Of a stretch of DNA of 64,000 nt, positions 28,301-37,320 are shown piece by piece. Positions within the stretch are counted from its first letter, which is position 1, and every line of letters begins with the position of its first letter. The stretch covers positions 62,001 to 126,000 of the forward strand of contig NZ_CAKMNW010000067.1 in the NCBI RefSeq assembly GCF_927904885.1, in the 5' to 3' direction. Origin of the DNA: Candidatus Nitrotoga sp. M5 (GTDB lineage: Bacteria; Pseudomonadota; Gammaproteobacteria; Burkholderiales; Gallionellaceae). A program made the position numbers and the translations under genes. The notes beneath the pieces are model-generated. The model searched no databases. It saw nothing but the letters and a program-made list of their open reading frames with translations, and was not told where the DNA came from.

Positions 28301-29248
28301 GGTAATGGCAAGTTTGTTGCTCGCATGAAACACGTATCTCTCGAGTTGGATCGTGATGAAAGTGGGAAAAAGAAAAATGCTGTATCTCAATCAAATGCTA
28401 TTGCAAAAAATATTGCTAGCACTAAACATCCCGCGCTCGATGTAACCGTGGGCAATATCACATTAAATGGCAAAGATTTGGGTAAGTTGGACTTGTTTGC
28501 ACAGCAGAGCGAGCGTGATTGGCTGCTGGAACGCTTAGTTATCACCAACTCAGATGGCGAGTTGACCGCGGACGGGAAATGGCAGGTGGTCCCAGGTGGA
28601 GAACAGACTCAAGTCAATCTAACGCTGGAATTAAGTGATGCTGGGGAAATGCTTGGCCGATTTGGCTACCCCAATAGTGTTAAAAACGGTAAAGGAACGC
28701 TAGAAGGGACATTTTCTTGGCCTGGCCCTCCAGCCGAATTCAGCTATAACTCGCTGAATGGCATGCTCAATTTGAACACTGGTAAAGGACAGTTCCTGAA
28801 AATCGATCCAGGTATGGGTAAGCTGCTTAGTATTTTGAGCTTGCAAGCACTGCCTCAACATATTGCGCTGGATTTTACGGATGTGTTCAGCGCCGGTTTC
28901 AAATTTGATCGTATCAAGGGGGTGGCGCAAGTCAAGAAGGGGGTTATGTTAACCGATGATTTTAAAATTGAAGGCTCGGCCGCCAAAGTAACTATGAAGG
29001 GGCAGGTGGATCTAAACCGCGAAACTCAAAATTTGAGAGTGCGCATTTTGCCTACTTTGGGGAACACCGCAGCTCTGCTGAGCGCATTTGCCGCTGGTCC
29101 GGTAGTGGGTGTGGGAGTTTTCATTGCCAGTAAAATATTGCGCGAACCACTCGATAAGTTGGCGTCGTTTGAATACAATATTACGGGTCCATGGGTTAAC
29201 CCGAATGTAGAAAAAGTAGGTGTAAGAAAGTCTATTGCGCCACCATAA
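25394..29248 (+). CDS. yhdP: YhdP family AsmA-like envelope protein
   Basis: YhdP is a giant AsmA-clan protein anchored in the inner membrane. With TamB and YdbH it carries phospholipids to the outer membrane in E. coli. This 1284-residue copy has one N-terminal membrane helix (about residues 18-40, FILFGTVLLLFVAGGLLLTL). A DUF3971 region and a long beta-rich body follow, ending with the AsmA-like C-terminal block (LLSILSLQALPQHIALDFTD, about 1135-1155). Length and order match the family. The ATG at 25394 lacks a clear binding site. It is followed 10 bp later by the nitrilase gene, and tldD follows that, a conserved betaproteobacterial set. Confidence 0.92.
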   Translation: MLRASLSFCWRCCSQLTRFILFGTVLLLFVAGGLLLTLRYWILPDIERYHDNISAMVSHAVGQPVAIGKIEANWQGIRPHLMFTDVLILDKQGQIMLALRQVDNVVSWMTALTGQLRLHSLEIDQPNLFVRRDTQGVLHIAGMAVSSNTPGQPADHRLADWLLHQKHIVVRDARITWHDEQRAAPPLILNKVNMLISNSGHRHSFSLLAEPPAKLSAQLDLRGDFFGASFDNFNAWRGELYTQLDYVDVAAWNTWLPLPIAPKRGRGALRGWLGVEKGKINQFTADLALADVQTQLADDLPLLDVVRLRGRVEWNDVVRGFELSTRKLSMQMANGLVQKPIDLYLNISDATDKQPVGGAVRVNTLDMNSFTQLMRFLPLASGLKQQLADFAPKGQISDMQAKWQGDFGKLLNYEIKASFDELSIRRKGKIPGFTQLSGQVDGNDVNGTLSLNTRNSTLDAPLIMPEPLAFDSLIAQLRWQKHDRGMEVNFNKVAIVNADLAGNAFGSYQVLPQSPGLIDLTVNLKRASVGQTARYIPLIALNSEAHDWIRNALIGGQADDFNLRLKGDLKDFPFDRNRNGLFQIRARATGVMVEYAKGWPRIENADAKLVIKGKRLEVTAPTAMTVGGSLKNIRVALPDIISSDLLLQVSGESAEETKYGLDFIKQSPVHGYIDGLTDSITSSGVGNLNLHVSIPLSGSRPAKVSGRYHFFDNEIRLSQRLPVLHKVNGDLLFDESSIRTQGVTMQVLGGPATLAVHSLKDGAVNAKVVGRTNIDALREVAPHSVLNYLRGSSDWESEITVLNKQISLQLTSNLVGLTSDLPAPFTKRANETIPLRLELNSMTTQQDLLSMQYGKLFSAKFLRVDEGAERVVRRGTVNFGNTGKWLEQDGVWLVGTMPKLSLEGWGALASASDELTSVSIAGVDLMIQKISGYGYKADNLIVNARNVNGTVVAHLTAKSINGDVSWHPQGNGKFVARMKHVSLELDRDESGKKKNAVSQSNAIAKNIASTKHPALDVTVGNITLNGKDLGKLDLFAQQSERDWLLERLVITNSDGELTADGKWQVVPGGEQTQVNLTLELSDAGEMLGRFGYPNSVKNGKGTLEGTFSWPGPPAEFSYNSLNGMLNLNTGKGQFLKIDPGMGKLLSILSLQALPQHIALDFTDVFSAGFKFDRIKGVAQVKKGVMLTDDFKIEGSAAKVTMKGQVDLNRETQNLRVRILPTLGNTAALLSAFAAGPVVGVGVFIASKILREPLDKLASFEYNITGPWVNPNVEKVGVRKSIAPP

Positions 29249-29258
29249 AAGCAACACT

Positions 29259-30140
29259 ATGAAAGAATTAGAGATGCAAGATAGTAATGGCACACAACAA
29301 CTTGACGCAGCAAAAAAACAAGCTAAGACTTTCAAAGTTGCTGCTGTACAGATGGCTTCGGGGCCAAATGTCCTGGCTAATCTGGGCGAGGCTCGCCGCC
29401 TGATCGAAAGAGCTGCTGATCAGGGAGCACGCTTAGTTGTATTGCCGGAATATTTTTCTATCATGGGACTGAATGATACGGATAAATTGGCGGTGCGAGA
29501 GCAACCGGGTAACGGCGTGACCCAGTCTTTTATGAGTAAAATTGCGCGCGAGCATAAAATATGGCTGGTTGGCGGTTCCATCCCTCTGGTGGCGAATAAA
29601 CCTGACAAGATACGTAATGCCTGCCTGGTGTATGACGATAAGGGAGAACAAGTAGCACGCTATGACAAAATCCATTTGTTCAATCTCGAACTCGGCAACG
29701 AGCATTACGATGAGGGCTTGACTATTGAGCCAGGTAAGCAGGTAGTAGTGGTGGATAGTCCGTTCGGTCGCATAGGTTTGGCGATTTGCTACGATTTGCG
29801 TTTTCCTGAGTTGTTTCGCGCAATGCACGATGTAAATATTATTGTGTTACCTTCTGCCTTTACAGAGACCACTGGAAGAATGCATTGGGAGGTATTGGTG
29901 CGTGCTCGTGCCATCGAAAATCTGGCTTATGTAGTGGCTGCGGGGCAGGGCGGTTACCACATCAGTGGCCGTGAAACACACGGTAATACTATGATTGTTG
30001 ATCCGTGGGGTAGGGTGTTGGATCGATTGCCACGCGGCTCAGGAGTTGTGGTCGCGGAAATTGATCCATCCTATCTGGCAAGCATGCGCAACAGCTTACC
30101 AGCGCTGTCACACCGTACGATTACCTCATCACTTAAGTGA
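29259..30140 (+). CDS. Nitrilase-superfamily carbon-nitrogen hydrolase
   Basis: This is a Nit1/YbeM-type amidase. The catalytic Glu-Lys-Cys triad is visible: Glu in LVVLPEYFSIMG, Lys in ARYDKIHLFN, Cys in GLAICYDLRFPELFR. Relatives deaminate aberrant glutathione or act as omega-amidases. I infer deaminated-glutathione amidase as likely but not certain. The start is ambiguous. ATG 29259 (294 residues) and ATG 29274 are both possible, and TTG 29235 would overlap yhdP. The protein has no signal peptide. It lies between yhdP and tldD on the same strand. Confidence 0.85.
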   Translation: MKELEMQDSNGTQQLDAAKKQAKTFKVAAVQMASGPNVLANLGEARRLIERAADQGARLVVLPEYFSIMGLNDTDKLAVREQPGNGVTQSFMSKIAREHKIWLVGGSIPLVANKPDKIRNACLVYDDKGEQVARYDKIHLFNLELGNEHYDEGLTIEPGKQVVVVDSPFGRIGLAICYDLRFPELFRAMHDVNIIVLPSAFTETTGRMHWEVLVRARAIENLAYVVAAGQGGYHISGRETHGNTMIVDPWGRVLDRLPRGSGVVVAEIDPSYLASMRNSLPALSHRTITSSLK

Positions 30141-30362
30141 GAGATTGGTAGGGAATCGATTGGCTCTTGGGATGAGTGAGGAACGACTTTATACAAAAGT
30201 TGTCTTATCGGGTCATACGCTTTTTTAATGGGGTTGCCCCCTATATATCCTTACATGGCTTAAGATACAAAAGTACGAGTAATTGCTTACAGCTTCAAAT
30301 ATGCACCTCATGAATGAGCTGAATTTTTTGTAACGATCTTTTAAATTTCTATAGGTTTGACA

Positions 30363-31808
30363 ATGCAAAATAACGATACTGTATTTGCCCTTGCACAGCA
30401 GTCACTGCTTGTACCACATTCGCTCGAACCTCGCCATCTGGAACAAATGTTTTCCAAAATGCTAGCGAATAAAGTGGATTACGCTGACCTGTACTTTCAA
30501 TACAGTCGCGCCGAAAGCTGGTCGCTTGAAGAGGGTATTGTCAAGTCTGGCAGCTTTGGTATAGATCAAGGTGTAGGCGTGCGGGCGGTGAGCGGTGAAA
30601 AGACCGCTTTCGCGTATTCCGATGACATTAGTTTGGCAGCCTTGGAAAGTGCAGCACTGGCCACGCGCGCGATCGCTCGGCAGGGCGGGACGCAAACTGT
30701 ACCGCTATTACGCGCGAACAGTAATAAACATTTCTATTTGCCACATGATCCAATCGCCAGTTTGAAAGACGCAGACAAGGTTGCGATGCTGGAACGGCTG
30801 GAACGTTATGCGCGTGCCTTGGATCCGCGTGTTACTCAGGTGATAGCTGGATTGGCAGGCGAATATGAGGTGGTGTTGGTGGCACGTAGCGATGGCTTGA
30901 TGAATGCTGACATTCGACCACTGGTGCGCCTTTCGGTGCAGGTTATTGTAGAAAGCAACGGTAAGCGTGAGCAGGGTTCATCTGGAGGGGGTGGACGTTA
31001 CGATTATGCCTTTTTTACAGACGAAGTATTATGCGACTACGCCACCAAGGCGGTTCATCAGGCAGTAATCAATCTGGATGCTAAGCCCGCTCCAGCAGGT
31101 AATATGACCGTTGTACTCGGTTCCGGCTGGCCTGGTATTTTGCTACATGAGGCCGTGGGGCATGGTCTGGAAGGCGATTTCAACCGTAAAGGTAGCTCAA
31201 CTTTTTCAGGCCGCATCGGTGAACGGGTAGCAGCCAAGGGTGTGACGGTAGTGGATGATGGCACGATTGCTAACAGGCGTGGCTCGCTACAAATGGATGA
31301 TGAAGGCAACCCTACGCAACGCACCGTTTTGATCGAAGACGGCATCCTCATGGGCTATTTGCAGGACACCTTGAATGCGCGCCTGATGGGCGTGCCAACT
31401 ACCGGTAATGCTCGGCGCGAATCTTTTGCGCATCTGCCGATGCCGCGCATGACCAACACTTATATGCTGAATGGCGATAAAGACCCTCAGGATATTATTG
31501 CGTCGGTCAAGCGTGGGCTGTATGCCGTGAACTTTGGTGGTGGGCAGGTGGATATTACCAGCGGCAAGTTTGTATTTTCCACCGCTGAAGCATACATGAT
31601 TGAAGACGGTAAAATTACCTATCCAGTGAAAGGTGCAACTTTGATCGGCAATGGCCCTGAGGCATTAACCCGCGTCTCTATGATAGGCAATGACATGGCG
31701 CTTGATCCTGGTGTCGGTGTTTGTGGCAAGGAAGGTCAGAGCGTGCCGGTAGGTGTGGGTCAGCCAACAGTAAAAATAGATGGGCTGACTGTAGGCGGTA
31801 CTGCTTAG
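30363..31808 (+). CDS. tldD: Metalloprotease TldD
   Basis: TldD forms a heterodimeric zinc protease with TldE (PmbA) that trims unfolded peptides and matures some modified peptides. The metal-binding motif [12 protein letters not shown] lies near residue 262. [11 protein letters not shown] and the C-terminal [16 protein letters not shown] are typical. I chose ATG 30363 (481 residues) because AGG lies 7 bases upstream. The TTG at 30357 would add two residues. tldE/pmbA is not in the window. It is separated from the nitrilase gene by 222 bp, so it probably has its own promoter. Confidence 0.95.
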   Translation: MQNNDTVFALAQQSLLVPHSLEPRHLEQMFSKMLANKVDYADLYFQYSRAESWSLEEGIVKSGSFGIDQGVGVRAVSGEKTAFAYSDDISLAALESAALATRAIARQGGTQTVPLLRANSNKHFYLPHDPIASLKDADKVAMLERLERYARALDPRVTQVIAGLAGEYEVVLVARSDGLMNADIRPLVRLSVQVIVESNGKREQGSSGGGGRYDYAFFTDEVLCDYATKAVHQAVINLDAKPAPAGNMTVVLGSGWPGILLHEAVGHGLEGDFNRKGSSTFSGRIGERVAAKGVTVVDDGTIANRRGSLQMDDEGNPTQRTVLIEDGILMGYLQDTLNARLMGVPTTGNARRESFAHLPMPRMTNTYMLNGDKDPQDIIASVKRGLYAVNFGGGQVDITSGKFVFSTAEAYMIEDGKITYPVKGATLIGNGPEALTRVSMIGNDMALDPGVGVCGKEGQSVPVGVGQPTVKIDGLTVGGTA

Positions 31809-31952
31809 GCATTATGAGCTGTGTGATGTGCGGTGCATATAAATCGCATCCCACATCACGCCGCATTTTTACTGGATTACACTTTTGAAGATTGGCGTTC
31901 TTCTCATATAAATTTCATCTGTTATTCAACAGTTGGATTTATGTGCGCAAGC

Positions 31953-33632
31953 TTAGGCGTCGTCTGTCACTGCACCTAAGCTTGCGCTAGACACCAGTCG
32001 CGCATATTTAGCTAATACGCCGCGTTTATAGTGTGGTGCCGGTGGTTGCCACAGGGCGCGTCGCCGCTCAAGTTCTTGGTCGCTTACGTTCAGCTGAATC
32101 AGGCGGGCTTCTGCATCAATGGTAATAGAGTCTCCTTCTTCAACCAATGCTATGGTCCCGCCTATTGCTGCTTCGGGCGCAACGTGCCCAACTACAAAGC
32201 CGTATGTGCCACCTGAAAAGCGGCCGTCGGTAATAAGCGCGACGTTTTCGCCCATTCCGGCGCCTACCAATGCTGCAGTGGGTGATAGCATTTCACGCAT
32301 TCCTGGTCCTCCTTTTGGACCTTCGTAACGAATGACGAGTACTTCCCCGGGATTAATTTTTTCTGCAAGAATCGCTTCCATGCAAGCTTCTTCTGAATCG
32401 AACACGCGCGCGGGACCAGTGATTTTAGGGTTTTTAATGCCACTTATTTTGGCTACTGAACCTTCTGCCGCCAAGTTACCTTTCAGGATCGCTAAATGTC
32501 CTTGCGGATAAATTGGATTATTCCAAGCGCGAATCACGTCTTGGTTAGAACGTGGTTTGTCGGGCACATCTTTCAATACCTCCGCAATTGTTTCGCCGGT
32601 GATAGTCATGCAATCGCCGTGCAGTAAGCCATGTACCAAAAGCATTTTCATTATTTGTGGAATACCGCCGGCTTTGTGGAGATCTGTTACCACGTAGCGA
32701 CCAGATGGTTTCATATCGGCAAACACAGGGACACGTTTTCGGATTGTTTCAAAATCATCAATGTTTAAATCTACACCCATAGCATGCGCGATTGCCAGCA
32801 AATGCAAGACCGCATTAGTCGTCCCACCTACCGCCATAACCACGGAAATTGCGTTCTCGAAAGCTTTTTTCGTTAAAATTTGAGACGGCAATATTTGCTT
32901 CTGGATAGCTTGCACCAAAACTTCGGCTGACCGTGCCGTGCTGTCAGATTTCTCTGCGTCTTCTGCCGCCATGGTGGATGAATATGGCAGGCTCATGCCC
33001 ATCACTTCAAATGTTGAGGACATGGTGTTAGCGGTAAACATTCCACCACAGGAACCAACTCCCGGGCAGGCTTTACGCTCAACAGCAAGAAGTTCTGTTT
33101 TATCGATTTTATGTGCGATAAATTGTCCTACTGCCTCAAAGCTGCTTACAATGGTCAAGTCACGACCGTTGAGGTGTCCTGGTTTGATGGTGCCGCCATA
33201 AACGAAAATAGCTGGAATATTCAAGCGTGCGAAGGCGATCATGGAGCCCGGCATATTTTTATCGCAGCCACCTATGGCGAGGATGCCGTCCATGCTTTGA
33301 CCACGGCAGACTGTCTCGATTGAGTCAGCAATTACCTCACGACTCACCAGCGAGCATTTCATTCCTTCGGTACCCATCGAAATGCCGTCAGAAATCGTGA
33401 TAGTCCCAAACACTTGTGGCATTGCACCAGCGGCGTGAACTGCTTGCTCAGCTCTTGACGCTAGGATACCCAGCCCCGCATTGCAGGGTGTAATTGTGCT
33501 ATACGCATTGGCAATGCCTACAATAGGTTTATTGAAATCATCATCGCCAAAACCTACGGCGCGTAACATGGCACGGTTTGGTGAACGCTGCACCCCCTGT
33601 GTGATGGCTTTACTATTGTTGTTGCTAGGCAT
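31953..33632 (-). CDS. ilvD: Dihydroxy-acid dehydratase
   Basis: IlvD is the iron-sulfur enzyme that dehydrates 2,3-dihydroxy-3-methylvalerate and -isovalerate, the third common step in isoleucine and valine synthesis. It has 559 residues, as expected for the shorter IlvD group. Conserved cysteine motifs are present: [22 protein letters not shown] and [18 protein letters not shown]. The C-terminal [16 protein letters not shown] is also typical. ATG 33632 is followed at once by [20 protein letters not shown]. No attenuator or leader peptide is visible upstream. It is convergent with tldD. Confidence 0.97.
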   Translation of the reverse strand: MPSNNNSKAITQGVQRSPNRAMLRAVGFGDDDFNKPIVGIANAYSTITPCNAGLGILASRAEQAVHAAGAMPQVFGTITISDGISMGTEGMKCSLVSREVIADSIETVCRGQSMDGILAIGGCDKNMPGSMIAFARLNIPAIFVYGGTIKPGHLNGRDLTIVSSFEAVGQFIAHKIDKTELLAVERKACPGVGSCGGMFTANTMSSTFEVMGMSLPYSSTMAAEDAEKSDSTARSAEVLVQAIQKQILPSQILTKKAFENAISVVMAVGGTTNAVLHLLAIAHAMGVDLNIDDFETIRKRVPVFADMKPSGRYVVTDLHKAGGIPQIMKMLLVHGLLHGDCMTITGETIAEVLKDVPDKPRSNQDVIRAWNNPIYPQGHLAILKGNLAAEGSVAKISGIKNPKITGPARVFDSEEACMEAILAEKINPGEVLVIRYEGPKGGPGMREMLSPTAALVGAGMGENVALITDGRFSGGTYGFVVGHVAPEAAIGGTIALVEEGDSITIDAEARLIQLNVSDQELERRRALWQPPAPHYKRGVLAKYARLVSSASLGAVTDDA

Positions 33633-33981
33633 GATGCTTCCTTTTAATTAATTAGGTTAATACTTGTCCTGAGCTGTGTAATTGGAGTTGCTATTTAGGT
33701 TCAAAAGTGCAATTATCTTTTGGCGCTACTAATGGCTAATGTTAGCAGAAATCAAACTACATCATATTCAGCAAGTAGCACGGATGCAGTTCTTTGCAAT
33801 CGTTCTGGATGAATTATGCGGGATGTTGAGCGCATACTGTTAGTCAAAAAATATATTTAACTTGATCTCATCGAGGTTGCGATTACCTTGCTTAATATTA
33901 TAAAACCAGATTGGTTCTAACAGGATTGGAAATAGCAGCAGATAATCGCCATACATAGTTAATGTAAATTGGAGAGCTACA
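33633..33981. other. Intergenic region ilvD / membrane protein
   Basis: This 349-bp gap holds the divergent promoters. I see no gene, riboswitch or clear operator. Confidence 0.4.
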
Positions 33982-34479
33982 ATGATCAACAGCCTCACAA
34001 GCATAAAAGCAGGCCTTGCATTAGTAATGCTTTGTTTGCTCTTCGGTATTGGTCTTGGCGTAACCTTTGGTGTCAATGAGGTTTTTTTTGAAACGTATGT
34101 GGCTCAAGGAATTGCTGCACACCCTGAACTTCATGATGCAAACAGTCCAAAAAAGATATGGCGCTATGCCCAACGAGCACATTTTCACGCGACAGGAATT
34201 GCAGCGTTCTCTATTGGTTTATTGCTGCTTGTTTCAGCGTCTAGCCTCAATCAACAACTCAAGAAGATCACCGCTTTTCTCATAGGCCTTGGCGGTTGTT
34301 ATCCGCTAGCTTGGTTGACAATGTTCATTGTTGCACCATCTATAGGGACAGGTGCGGCGCATGCTCACCCAGTGACAGAACTGCTTACTTATGTTGGTGT
34401 TGGTGGATTGTTGCTTGGGTTAGTGCTCTTGTTGGCCAATCTTTTTCTTGGATTGTTCAGAGAACGCAGTTTCATATAG
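33982..34479 (+). CDS. Small four-helix membrane protein, unknown function
   Basis: The 165-residue protein has four hydrophobic segments (about residues 8-30, 70-85, 92-115 and 133-158). The loops between them are histidine-containing (AAHPELHD, RAHFHATG, GAAHAHPVTELL). I do not recognise the family. Histidines near membrane edges can bind haem or metal, but that is speculation. GGAG lies 6 bases before the ATG. It stands alone on its strand, followed by the frmA remnant. Confidence 0.75.
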   Translation: MINSLTSIKAGLALVMLCLLFGIGLGVTFGVNEVFFETYVAQGIAAHPELHDANSPKKIWRYAQRAHFHATGIAAFSIGLLLLVSASSLNQQLKKITAFLIGLGGCYPLAWLTMFIVAPSIGTGAAHAHPVTELLTYVGVGGLLLGLVLLLANLFLGLFRERSFI

Positions 34480-34544
34480 AAATTTATTCCAAGTAGGAAA
34501 CCGAGTCGCCCGGAGTATTGATGTCAGAGTTCGATTGGTTAACT

Positions 34545-35091
34545 GGATATGGTGTTGTAGAGTTTGGAGTGACGTCAATGCGAATGCTGTCGGTTGCGCA
34601 ATACCAATCTTTGTCAAGCTATCCACGAAACTCAGGGTCGCGGTTTCCTGCCGGATACTACCTCACGGTTCTTGATCAATAGTAAGCCCATTTATCACCA
34701 ATATGGGATCCTCAACTTTTTCTAACTTTAATGCAATGCCTGAAATTACATTGGCTAAAATCCGTGGAGATGTGCCATTTGACAAGGCATGAAACTTAGC
34801 TTGTGGTGCGACGACCGGTGTTGGTGCCAATTGTTCATCATTGGCGTTGCAGCTGCAGGGCAAGAAATTAGCAATCGCTCATTTCAACTGGATACTGGTC
34901 ACGAATGAAATGAATCTGCTTTTGGTGGAGTACGCGACCGTACCGATGTACCTAAAATTGTTGACTGGTACATGAAAGGTAAATTAAATATCGATAATTT
35001 TATTACCCATACATTGCCGCTTGAAAGTATTAACGAAGGCTTCAACTTGATGAAGCGGGGCGAAACAATTCGTTCAGCTGTGTTGTATTGA
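34545..35091 (+). pseudogene. Remnant of S-(hydroxymethyl)glutathione dehydrogenase (frmA/adhC)
   Basis: Plus-strand translation in changing frames matches pieces of class III alcohol dehydrogenase in the right order. They are: GVVEFGVTS; CECCRLRNTNLCQAIHETQGRGFLPD with the structural-zinc cysteines (shown as CECCRLRNTNLC); SKPIYHQYG; MPEITLAKI; ACGATTGVGA; FIIGVAAAGQEIS; and the intact C-terminus SAFGGVRDRTD, then THTLPLESINEGFNLM, then RSAVLY-stop at 35089. About 180 of ~370 codons remain. There are several frameshifts, a stop at 34790 and a deletion of about 100 codons where the NAD-binding fold should be. The N-terminus is missing. It cannot make a working enzyme. Confidence 0.85.
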
Positions 35092-35099
35092 AAGGGCTG

Positions 35100-35950
35100 T
35101 GTCTTGCTTGAGCAAATTAGCAAAAACATATGTTTTGGAGGTGTGTAGCGATCCTATACGCATCATTCCGAAGAAGTTGGATTGTAGATGCGGTTGTCGG
35201 TCTTTCTGCTACTGCAGGCTAAAAATGGCATTGTATTTGTCCTATTCGGCCTGGTTAATCTGACCTGCACGGAAGAACATTCATGATCAAAGCAGGCACT
35301 CAGCGTACTGCAGTGTAGCAGGGGCTGCTGCTGATTGCGCCCGATACAATCCCACGTGGAGCTAAAATTTCAGGCGAAACAGAAATCTGGGACTTTGGGG
35401 GCGGCGCAGCTTTTTATCTTGTTACAACGGAAGCGCCGTGGAACAAACATTACCCTATGTGCAGCGACAAGATTGATTTATACGATTGATTGTGAATAAA
35501 TTTCTAGTGCTTTCTTACGGTATTGGCATTACCGGTCATTCATTGGGCGAAAATGGGGCACTTGTCCTGGCGTTACGTAATCCTGCTCAATTAGAACTGT
35601 ATCGGCATTTGCGCCGATCTGTGCACCGAGCCAATGCCCTAGGAATGTGAAGGCATTTTCAGGGTATCTGGGTAGGGAGAAAGAGAACTGGCAGTAATAT
35701 GAAGCCAGTGCACTCTTGGAACAAATGCATGCACCATTTTTAAACGGGATACTGATTGATCAGGGGTTGAGCGATCATTTTTTCGCAGCGGCTGTTTCCA
35801 GAAGCTTTTAAGTGGGCTGTAAAAAAAGCGCAGCAGTGATTGGAACTACGCAGGCATGCCGATTACGACCATGAGTATTACTTTATTTCGACGTTTGTAG
35901 AAGAACATATTTGATTTCACTGCCACAATTTACGAGAGGTTGTTCAGTAA
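35100..35950 (+). pseudogene. Remnant of S-formylglutathione hydrolase (fghA/frmB)
   Basis: Recognisable pieces in order are: SKNICFGGV near the start, [63 protein letters not shown], the nucleophile region ITGHSLGENGALVLALRNP, GILIDQGLSDHFF, and the C-terminal HADYDHEYYFISTFVEEH. All correspond to S-formylglutathione hydrolase, which hydrolyses S-formylglutathione to formate. Several stops (for example in-frame TAG at 35145 and 35193) and frameshifts break it. It begins a few bases after the frmA remnant, keeping the original operon order. Confidence 0.85.
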
Positions 35951-36019
35951 GTGATTCGATCAATTCTATTCAATTTGAGCACAAGCCATTAAAAATGGCA
36001 TTCTCGAGGAGGAGTTGTC

Positions 36020-36116
36020 ATGGGTGATTCAATAAAAATATATCCATTAATCAATAACTGATTTAGACCCGCAGCTGCGAAATTTGCTGGAGGTTGCTTC
36101 CTTGGTTCTTTGACGA
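36020..36116 (+). pseudogene. Fragment of glutathione-dependent formaldehyde-activating enzyme (gfa)
   Basis: After a good binding site (GAGGAGGAG, 36006-36014) an ATG at 36020 opens MGDSIKIYPLINN followed by a stop. The reading continues as FRPAAAKFAGGCFLGS. This parallels the Gfa N-terminus, which typically reads like VKIHPAVDNGIKP then FAGGTL. Gfa joins formaldehyde to glutathione, the step before FrmA. Only about 30 codons remain. They lie in the expected place after the fghA remnant. The match is short, so it is less certain than the two upstream remnants, but the order of the three supports it. Confidence 0.6.
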
Positions 36117-36118
36117 TT

Positions 36119-36145
36119 TATTCAGTATTTAATTAATACTGAATA
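36119..36145. repeat. 11-bp perfect hairpin after the gfa fragment
   Basis: TATTCAGTATT (36119-36129) and AATACTGAATA (36135-36145) are perfect inverted repeats around a 5-base loop. It is AT-only apart from two pairs, with no T-tract after it. It may mark the deletion point that removed the rest of gfa. Confidence 0.5.
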
Positions 36146-36478
36146 AGTATTTTAAATATTTGTGTGGGGTTGAAAAAATGCTTAAAGCCGACGGTAGTAT
36201 TGTAATTTCATTCAGTCACTGGAGTGCCAGCATCATATTCAATATCATCGCAAACGAAGAGAAGCTGACGGAAATGGATTAAATGGTAATTGTACTAATG
36301 ATAATCGCAATTTAACCGTAATATATATTCTGATTTTAAAATTTAACGTAATAAATATGCCTCATGCTCGCTTCGTGTTTTACAAAGCATTTGTTATAAC
36401 CAATGCTGTCCAAGAGCTAAGAATGAGGGTGTAAATTTTTTTTTAAGGTATCTTAAGTTAATTTGTGAAGCTGTGATT

Positions 36479-36510
36479 GCCATTGACACAATGGCTTGAT
36501 ACAGTATGGC
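36479..36510 (+). promoter_or_regulatory. Candidate hupB promoter with palindrome
   Basis: TTGACA (36483-36488) is followed 16 bases later by TATGGC (36505-36510), a weak -10. The -35 hexamer sits inside a perfect palindrome, GCCATTG-ACA-CAATGGC (36479-36495), that could be an operator. The distance to the hupB ATG is about 27 bases. Promoter assignment is tentative, while the palindrome is certain. Confidence 0.4.
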
Positions 36511-36536
36511 GTTTTTCAACTAAAGGGAGTCACACT

Positions 36537-36830
36537 ATGAATAAAGCAGAGTTGATTGATGTAGTAGCTAAGTCCACAAAGAATTCAAAGGGAAATGTTG
36601 AGGAAATATTGAATGCTTTGATGGCTGCTGTACAGGCATCATTGGTGAAAGGCGATAACGTGCAGTTGATTGGCTTTGGCACCTTTGCTGTCGAACAGCG
36701 TGCTGCTCGGATAGGTCGGAATCCGGCTACCGGAAAAGAGTTGAAAATATCGGCCAAAAAAGTTGCGAAATTTAAAGTCGGCAGCAAGTTGAAAGATGCA
36801 GTTGCTGGCGCAAAAGCTAAGAAAAAATAA
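36537..36830 (+). CDS. hupB: DNA-binding protein HU-beta
   Basis: HU is the abundant dimeric nucleoid protein that bends DNA. The protein starts MNKAELIDVVAKSTKNSKGN and contains the beta-arm signature GFGTFAVEQRAARIGRNPATG, given here as two motifs: GFGTF and RIGRNPATG. It has 97 residues, with a short Lys-rich tail (AKAKKK). I chose ATG 36537, which has AAAGGGAG just upstream, rather than the ORF's earlier start at 36477. It is a single-gene unit followed by a hairpin. Confidence 0.95.
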   Translation: MNKAELIDVVAKSTKNSKGNVEEILNALMAAVQASLVKGDNVQLIGFGTFAVEQRAARIGRNPATGKELKISAKKVAKFKVGSKLKDAVAGAKAKKK

Positions 36831-36844
36831 CCAATGCAATTAAG

Positions 36845-36875
36845 CGTGTCCCCACTAAGCCGGGGCACGTCCTTT
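36845..36875 (+). terminator. hupB terminator
   Basis: CGTGTCCCC (36845-36853) pairs with GGGGCACG (36862-36869) with one bulged T, followed by TCCTTTC. The stem is GC-rich and sits 14 bases past the hupB stop. Confidence 0.6.
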
Positions 36876-37072
36876 CATATTTTCTGAATTAATATTCATA
36901 CCTCATTTTTAATATTATGCGCTAAATTTTGAAGGTTCATGCTCCCACCTTCACTATTTTAGGTTACCTGCTTAATACTAATTTCAGTCGCGCTGAATGG
37001 TTACAGCAATGCATGAATAGCTAGCGCATTCCGCAGGATGACGTATCTTCAAGGTATAATTACACTTTATAC

Positions 37073-37112
37073 ATATGTTACGAGCACATGTAAGATTGTG
37101 CTCGTAACATAT
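37073..37112. repeat. Perfect 16-bp hairpin upstream of lepA
   Basis: ATATGTTACGAGCACA (37073-37088) and TGTGCTCGTAACATAT (37097-37112) are exact inverted repeats around an 8-base loop. There is no T-tract on either side, so a simple terminator is unlikely. It may be an operator or an RNA structure in the lepA leader, about 210 bases before the start codon. Confidence 0.75.
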
Positions 37113-37320
37113 TGATTAAATTGATATTTATATTATTTAAGAAAATTAATTTGTATATAATAATCAATGAGTTATGAGAAAATGATAGATGTCAGATAGG
37201 CTGCCAGGATAATGGTTACAAGGCGCGAGTGATTCACGCGGATACGTTAAAAATGTTAATACGCATATGTGTTGTGGCATATGGAACATAAAATTAGATA
37301 ATTCGAGACTGTAAAAAATA

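Larger units (their letters stand above)
36831..37320. other. Non-coding region hupB-lepA
   Basis: These 490 bp contain the hupB terminator and a striking 16-bp hairpin (both listed separately). I see no gene, and no clear promoter for lepA. A TATAAT at 37055-37060 lacks a good -35. Confidence 0.5.

Noticed and set aside
36178..36282. Short frame starting MLKADGSIVISF after the gfa fragment
   Set aside because: About 34 codons. It does not align convincingly with the rest of Gfa or with anything else I know.
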